From Flavobacteriaceae bacterium (GTDB taxonomy: Bacteria > Bacteroidota > Bacteroidia > Flavobacteriales > Flavobacteriaceae), in assembly GCA_030828025.1 (NCBI GenBank), contig JAURDG010000046.1:1-8707 (forward strand): a stretch of DNA of 8,707 nucleotides, read 5' to 3'. The position numbers and the translations under genes were made by a program. The notes under the pieces were generated by a model. That model saw nothing but the letters and a program-made list of their open reading frames with translations. It made no database searches and was not told the DNA's origin. The first letter of the stretch is position 1; the number at the start of each line of letters is the position of its first letter. Of the stretch, positions 6,303 through 8,707 are shown one piece after another.

Positions 6303-7043
6303 ATGAAATTACACGCCCAAAACATCACCAAGACCTATAGGGGACGAAAAGTAGTAAACGAGGTTTCTGTTGCTGTTGAGCAAGGAGAAATTGTAGGGCT
6401 TTTAGGTCCAAATGGTGCTGGAAAAACCACCTCTTTTTATATGATTGTGGGCTTGATTAAGCCGCTTAGTGGTCGTATTTACCTCGATGAGCTAAACATC
6501 ACAAAATTTCCTATGTACAAGCGGGCACAAAACGGCATTGGTTATCTGGCGCAAGAAGCGTCGGTGTTTCGAAAACTGACAGTCGAGCAAAACATAAGAA
6601 GTGTTTTAGAGCTGACTGACCTAAGCAAAAAAGAACAAGTTGACAAAACGGAGGCATTGCTGGAAGAGTTTGGACTTACCCACATCCGTAAAAACAGAGG
6701 TGACCTGCTTTCAGGCGGCGAACGCCGACGAACAGAAATAGCACGAGCACTTGCCACAGATCCCAAATTTGTATTGCTGGACGAGCCGTTTGCTGGTGTT
6801 GATCCTGTGGCGGTTGAGGACATCCAAAAAATTGTGGCACACCTAAAAAAGCGAAATATTGGCATCCTCATTACCGACCACAATGTTCAAGAAACCCTAG
6901 CCATTACGGATAGAACATACCTGATGTTTGAAGGTAAAATCCTAAAAACAGGAACCCCTGAAGAACTAGCAGCCGATGAAATGGTACGCAAAGTATATCT
7001 AGGACAAAACTTTGAACTTAGAACTAAGAAGATAAGTCTTTAA
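6303..7043 (+). CDS. lptB: LPS export ABC transporter ATP-binding protein LptB
   Basis: The 246-residue cytoplasmic ATPase of the LptB2FG complex that extracts lipopolysaccharide from the inner membrane and pushes it across the periplasm. All ABC motifs are present: Walker A GPNGAGKT (35-42), Q-loop Q84 in YLAQEASVF, signature LSGGE (136-140) within LSGGERRR, Walker B VLLDE with D160 and catalytic E161, D-loop GVDP, and switch histidine H193 in TDHNVQETLA. The blocks YLAQEASVFR, DEPFAGVDP, LITDHNVQETL and VYLGQNF are the ones that separate LptB from branched-chain amino-acid transporter ATPases, and the length is close to that of the E. coli protein. It is the last gene of the kdsD-tatC-lptB set, and shares the LPS pathway with kdsD. 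LptF, LptG, LptC and LptA are not in the window. Its last 20 bases overlap the 3' end of pssA on the opposite strand. Confidence 0.96.
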   Translation: MKLHAQNITKTYRGRKVVNEVSVAVEQGEIVGLLGPNGAGKTTSFYMIVGLIKPLSGRIYLDELNITKFPMYKRAQNGIGYLAQEASVFRKLTVEQNIRSVLELTDLSKKEQVDKTEALLEEFGLTHIRKNRGDLLSGGERRRTEIARALATDPKFVLLDEPFAGVDPVAVEDIQKIVAHLKKRNIGILITDHNVQETLAITDRTYLMFEGKILKTGTPEELAADEMVRKVYLGQNFELRTKKISL

Positions 7044-7698
7044 AACGACCATACAAGATCCCCAAAAGCGCATAAGCCAAGACCACTAGCGATAATGCTT
7101 GGCTTCGAAACCACAACAAAATAGGAATGGCAAGTAGTGCAAATATTAAGGCAAACAGCGATGGACGGCCATTGACAAATTTTTGGCTAGGCAAGGTAAT
7201 TTTGGAAACCATCAAAAGCGTTAACAGACCTACAGCTAACACAATATAATTGCCAGCTATCTCAAAGGGAATAAATGGGATGCCCACAACAAAAAGCGCA
7301 AAAGCTGGAGAAGGCATACCTTCAAATGTTAGTTTGGACGATGGGGTTATATTAAAACGTGCCAATCGATAAATGACCGCTATGGTTATCAAAAAGCCAG
7401 CAATGGCCAAGGGTGCCAAATGATAAGGCAAAAAGTCGGAAAGGAAACGGTACATAATCATCCCTGGAACCACACCAAAGGAAACCGTGTCGCAAAGCGA
7501 GTCCAATTGCTTGCCGATTTCAGAAGTAGCATTCAATGCACGGGCAAAAAACCCATCAATGCTATCAAAAAAAACACCTACTAATACCCAAATCAAGGTT
7601 AGCTTGGGGTTGCCCTGAGTTACAGCAACTAATGCCATGCAGCCAGAAAATCCGTTTAAAAGGGTAAACGTATTCGGTAAAAGTTTTAAAAGTTGCAT
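7024..7698 (-). CDS. pssA: CDP-diacylglycerol-serine O-phosphatidyltransferase
   Basis: A 224-residue membrane enzyme that joins CDP-diacylglycerol and L-serine to make phosphatidylserine, precursor of phosphatidylethanolamine. The CDP-alcohol phosphotransferase signature D-x2-D-G-x2-A-R-x8-G-x3-D-x3-D is complete and exact: D45, D48, G49, A52, R53, G62, D66, D70. It is followed by TVSFGVVPG (71-79), and further on RLARFN and FEGMPSPA, which are features of the small Bacillus-type (type II) PssA rather than PgsA or Pcs. About six hydrophobic segments follow from the sequence. Serine specificity is inferred from these blocks; archaetidylserine or another CDP-alcohol transferase is a less likely reading. 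The ATG at 7698 has AT-rich DNA ahead and no Shine-Dalgarno. It is divergent from lnt, sharing a 56-base promoter region with an 18-bp palindrome, and its 3' end overlaps lptB by 20 bases. Confidence 0.92.
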   Translation of the reverse strand: MQLLKLLPNTFTLLNGFSGCMALVAVTQGNPKLTLIWVLVGVFFDSIDGFFARALNATSEIGKQLDSLCDTVSFGVVPGMIMYRFLSDFLPYHLAPLAIAGFLITIAVIYRLARFNITPSSKLTFEGMPSPAFALFVVGIPFIPFEIAGNYIVLAVGLLTLLMVSKITLPSQKFVNGRPSLFALIFALLAIPILLWFRSQALSLVVLAYALLGILYGRFKDLSS

Positions 7699-7721
7699 AA
7701 TAATATTTAAGGTTAAGTTTG
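7693..7721 (+). promoter_or_regulatory. Predicted promoter for lnt (P1)
   Basis: TTG (7693-7695, inside the second codon of pssA on the other strand), an 18-base spacer and TAAGTTTG (7714-7721) fit the Flavobacterium-type consensus exactly. The start of transcription would fall near 7728, about 27 bases before the lnt ATG. Confidence 0.45.
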
Positions 7722-7731
7722 CGCAAACTTA
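7714..7731. repeat. 18-bp perfect palindrome in the pssA-lnt divergent promoter region
   Basis: TAAGTTTGCGCAAACTTA is identical to its own reverse complement, centred between 7722 and 7723. Each half begins with TAAGTTTG, an exact match to the TAnnTTTG promoter element, so the -7 elements for both directions lie in one symmetric block. It could equally be an operator for a dimeric regulator. There is no loop, so a hairpin in RNA would be strained at the tip and it is not a good terminator. Confidence 0.85.
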
Positions 7732-7750
7732 CACAATAATTGTACTTTAG
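7719..7750 (+). promoter_or_regulatory. Possible second promoter for lnt (P2), nearly leaderless
   Basis: TTG (7719-7721), a 21-base spacer and TACTTTAG (7743-7750), which differs from TAnnTTTG at one position. Its -33 element is the last three bases of the P1 -7 element. Transcription would start almost exactly at the lnt ATG (7755), giving a leaderless or near-leaderless message. Confidence 0.3.
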
Positions 7751-7755
7751 TGCAA
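7724..7755 (-). promoter_or_regulatory. Predicted promoter for pssA
   Basis: On the minus strand TTG (7755 to 7753) is followed by 21 bases and TAAGTTTG (7731 to 7724), an exact fit to TTG-N17-23-TAnnTTTG. Transcription would start near 7717, leaving a leader of about 20 bases before the pssA ATG. The -33 element overlaps the first base of the lnt start codon. Confidence 0.5.
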
Positions 7756-8707
7756 TGCCAAGAATAATTTTTCTAGCCCTTCTTTTTGGGGTTCTTCTCG
7801 GTCTGTCATGGCCAACTAATGGTTTCACGCCATTCATATTTATAGCTTTTGTTCCATTACTGCTGCTTTTTGACCTAGTGAAGCTAACAAACCGCTGGTC
7901 GTTTTTTGGTTATTTTTCTATTGGATTTTTTGTTTGGAATGCCATAACCACTTGGTGGCTGTGGAACGCTACTGTTTTTGGGTTGTTTTTCGCCATGCTG
8001 CTTAACACTTTGTTGATGAGCAGCATTATGCTGTTGTGGAGACGTGTGGATCTAAGACTTGGCACCAAGGCAGGACTTATCTTTCTTCCGCTGATTTGGA
8101 TATGCTTCGAAAAATTACACCTAACTTGGGATTTTTCGTGGCCATGGCTCAACCTTGGTAATGCCTTTTCCGAACATCCCAATTGGGTACAATGGTACGA
8201 ATATACGGGTAGCTTTGGCGGGACTCTATGGGTTTGGCTGGTCAACAGCTCATGCTACACCTTGCTGCGCTACTTTATTCGTTATAAAAAGTTTGGTAAA
8301 AAATGGATACCCACCGCAGTGATGCTGTTCGTTCCGATTGGTCTTTCTTTTTTAATGATCAAAACCTATCAACCCGAGCAAAACAATGCGTTAACCGTAA
8401 CTGTGGTACAGCCAAATATTGACCCATACACAGAAAAATACAACCTCACGAATGAAGCTCTATACAGCCAGCTTATAGAACAAATTCAACCCGAACTAAG
8501 CAAAAAACCCCAGCTAATCATTACGCCAGAAACCTATTTTTCGGAGGGCTACGGAGCGTTTTTGCCGCAGTTTGAGCAAAGTGGTTTATATCACAACTTA
8601 TTGGCGTTTGCAACAGTGAACGAGCTACAGTTTCTAAGTGGTATGCAGTATTACAACACCTACGATAGCATCACTAAATCGAATAGTGCCAATAAGCTCA
8701 GAAATGG
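7755..8707 (+). CDS. lnt: Apolipoprotein N-acyltransferase, N-terminal part (cut by window edge)
   Basis: An open frame of 317 codons runs from ATG 7755 to the window edge. Lnt transfers a third acyl chain to the N-terminal cysteine of lipoproteins on the periplasmic side of the inner membrane. The first 206 residues hold about seven hydrophobic segments, starting with LALLFGVLLGLSWP (7-20), which resembles the GxLxxLxxPP-type opening of Lnt. The PWLNLGNAF block (131-139) corresponds to the FPWLxxGY-like region of the family. A nitrilase-type domain then starts with TVVQPNIDP (216-224), followed by ITPETYFSEG with E259, the expected first residue of the Glu-Lys-Cys triad (E267 in E. coli). 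The lysine and cysteine lie beyond the window, so catalytic competence cannot be judged. No stop codon interrupts the frame. The gene is divergent from pssA. Pairing a lipoprotein enzyme with a phospholipid synthase is sensible because phospholipids donate the acyl chain, but coregulation is inference. Confidence 0.88.
   Translation, partial: MPRIIFLALLFGVLLGLSWPTNGFTPFIFIAFVPLLLLFDLVKLTNRWSFFGYFSIGFFVWNAITTWWLWNATVFGLFFAMLLNTLLMSSIMLLWRRVDLRLGTKAGLIFLPLIWICFEKLHLTWDFSWPWLNLGNAFSEHPNWVQWYEYTGSFGGTLWVWLVNSSCYTLLRYFIRYKKFGKKWIPTAVMLFVPIGLSFLMIKTYQPEQNNALTVTVVQPNIDPYTEKYNLTNEALYSQLIEQIQPELSKKPQLIITPETYFSEGYGAFLPQFEQSGLYHNLLAFATVNELQFLSGMQYYNTYDSITKSNSANKLRN

Noticed and set aside
6542..6883. A 113-codon open frame on the minus strand within lptB
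   Set aside because: It is entirely antisense to a strongly conserved ATPase, is rich in serine and arginine as expected from antisense reading, and has no family resemblance.
7910..8245. A 111-codon open frame on the minus strand opposite lnt
   Set aside because: The plus-strand frame is continuous over 317 codons and recognisable as Lnt; the antisense product matches nothing.
1..8707. Search for mobile elements, CRISPR arrays, tRNA genes, toxin-antitoxin pairs or defence genes
   Set aside because: No repeats with regular spacing, transposase motifs, cloverleaf sequence or defence-type domains were seen; all long frames are accounted for by housekeeping genes.

Overview
The window reads as chromosomal housekeeping DNA from a member of the Bacteroidota, most likely Flavobacteriia or a close relative. 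This rests on a PUR-family (DUF3276) protein typical of that phylum, on promoter-like elements of the type TTG-N17-23-TAnnTTTG, on the lack of Shine-Dalgarno sequences upstream of the starts, on moderately AT-rich coding DNA, and on the gene set recQ / kdsD-tatC-lptB. No taxon-level search could be run. No mobile element, CRISPR array, tRNA or rRNA was seen, and no intergenic gap exceeds about 120 bases.

Layout. Positions 1-1286 carry three plus-strand genes: the 3' end of an MdlA-like ABC exporter, the PUR/DUF3276 protein, and a CNHC-type thioredoxin-fold protein. Positions 1283-4453 carry two minus-strand genes, recQ followed 36 bases later by a cyclophilin-FKBP fusion prolyl isomerase. A 61-base divergent gap separates recQ from a compact plus-strand set at 4515-7043: kdsD (TTG start), tatC (2-base gap) and lptB (19-base gap). 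pssA (7698-7024, minus) overlaps the 3' end of lptB tail to tail. After a 56-base divergent gap, lnt begins at 7755 on the plus strand and runs off the right edge.

Function. The right two thirds is dominated by envelope building. KdsD makes arabinose 5-phosphate for Kdo and hence LPS. LptB powers LPS transport to the outer membrane. TatC exports folded proteins. PssA makes phosphatidylserine, the precursor of phosphatidylethanolamine, and Lnt finishes lipoprotein acylation. RecQ (DNA repair), the double prolyl isomerase (protein folding) and the thioredoxin-fold protein are general maintenance genes.

I found no undescribed multi-gene system. The items most worth a second look are an 18-bp perfect palindrome between pssA and lnt that carries a consensus -7 element on both strands, each with a suitably spaced TTG; a RecQ whose four zinc-binding cysteines are all replaced; the dual-family prolyl isomerase; and the enlarged first periplasmic loop of TatC with two cysteines.
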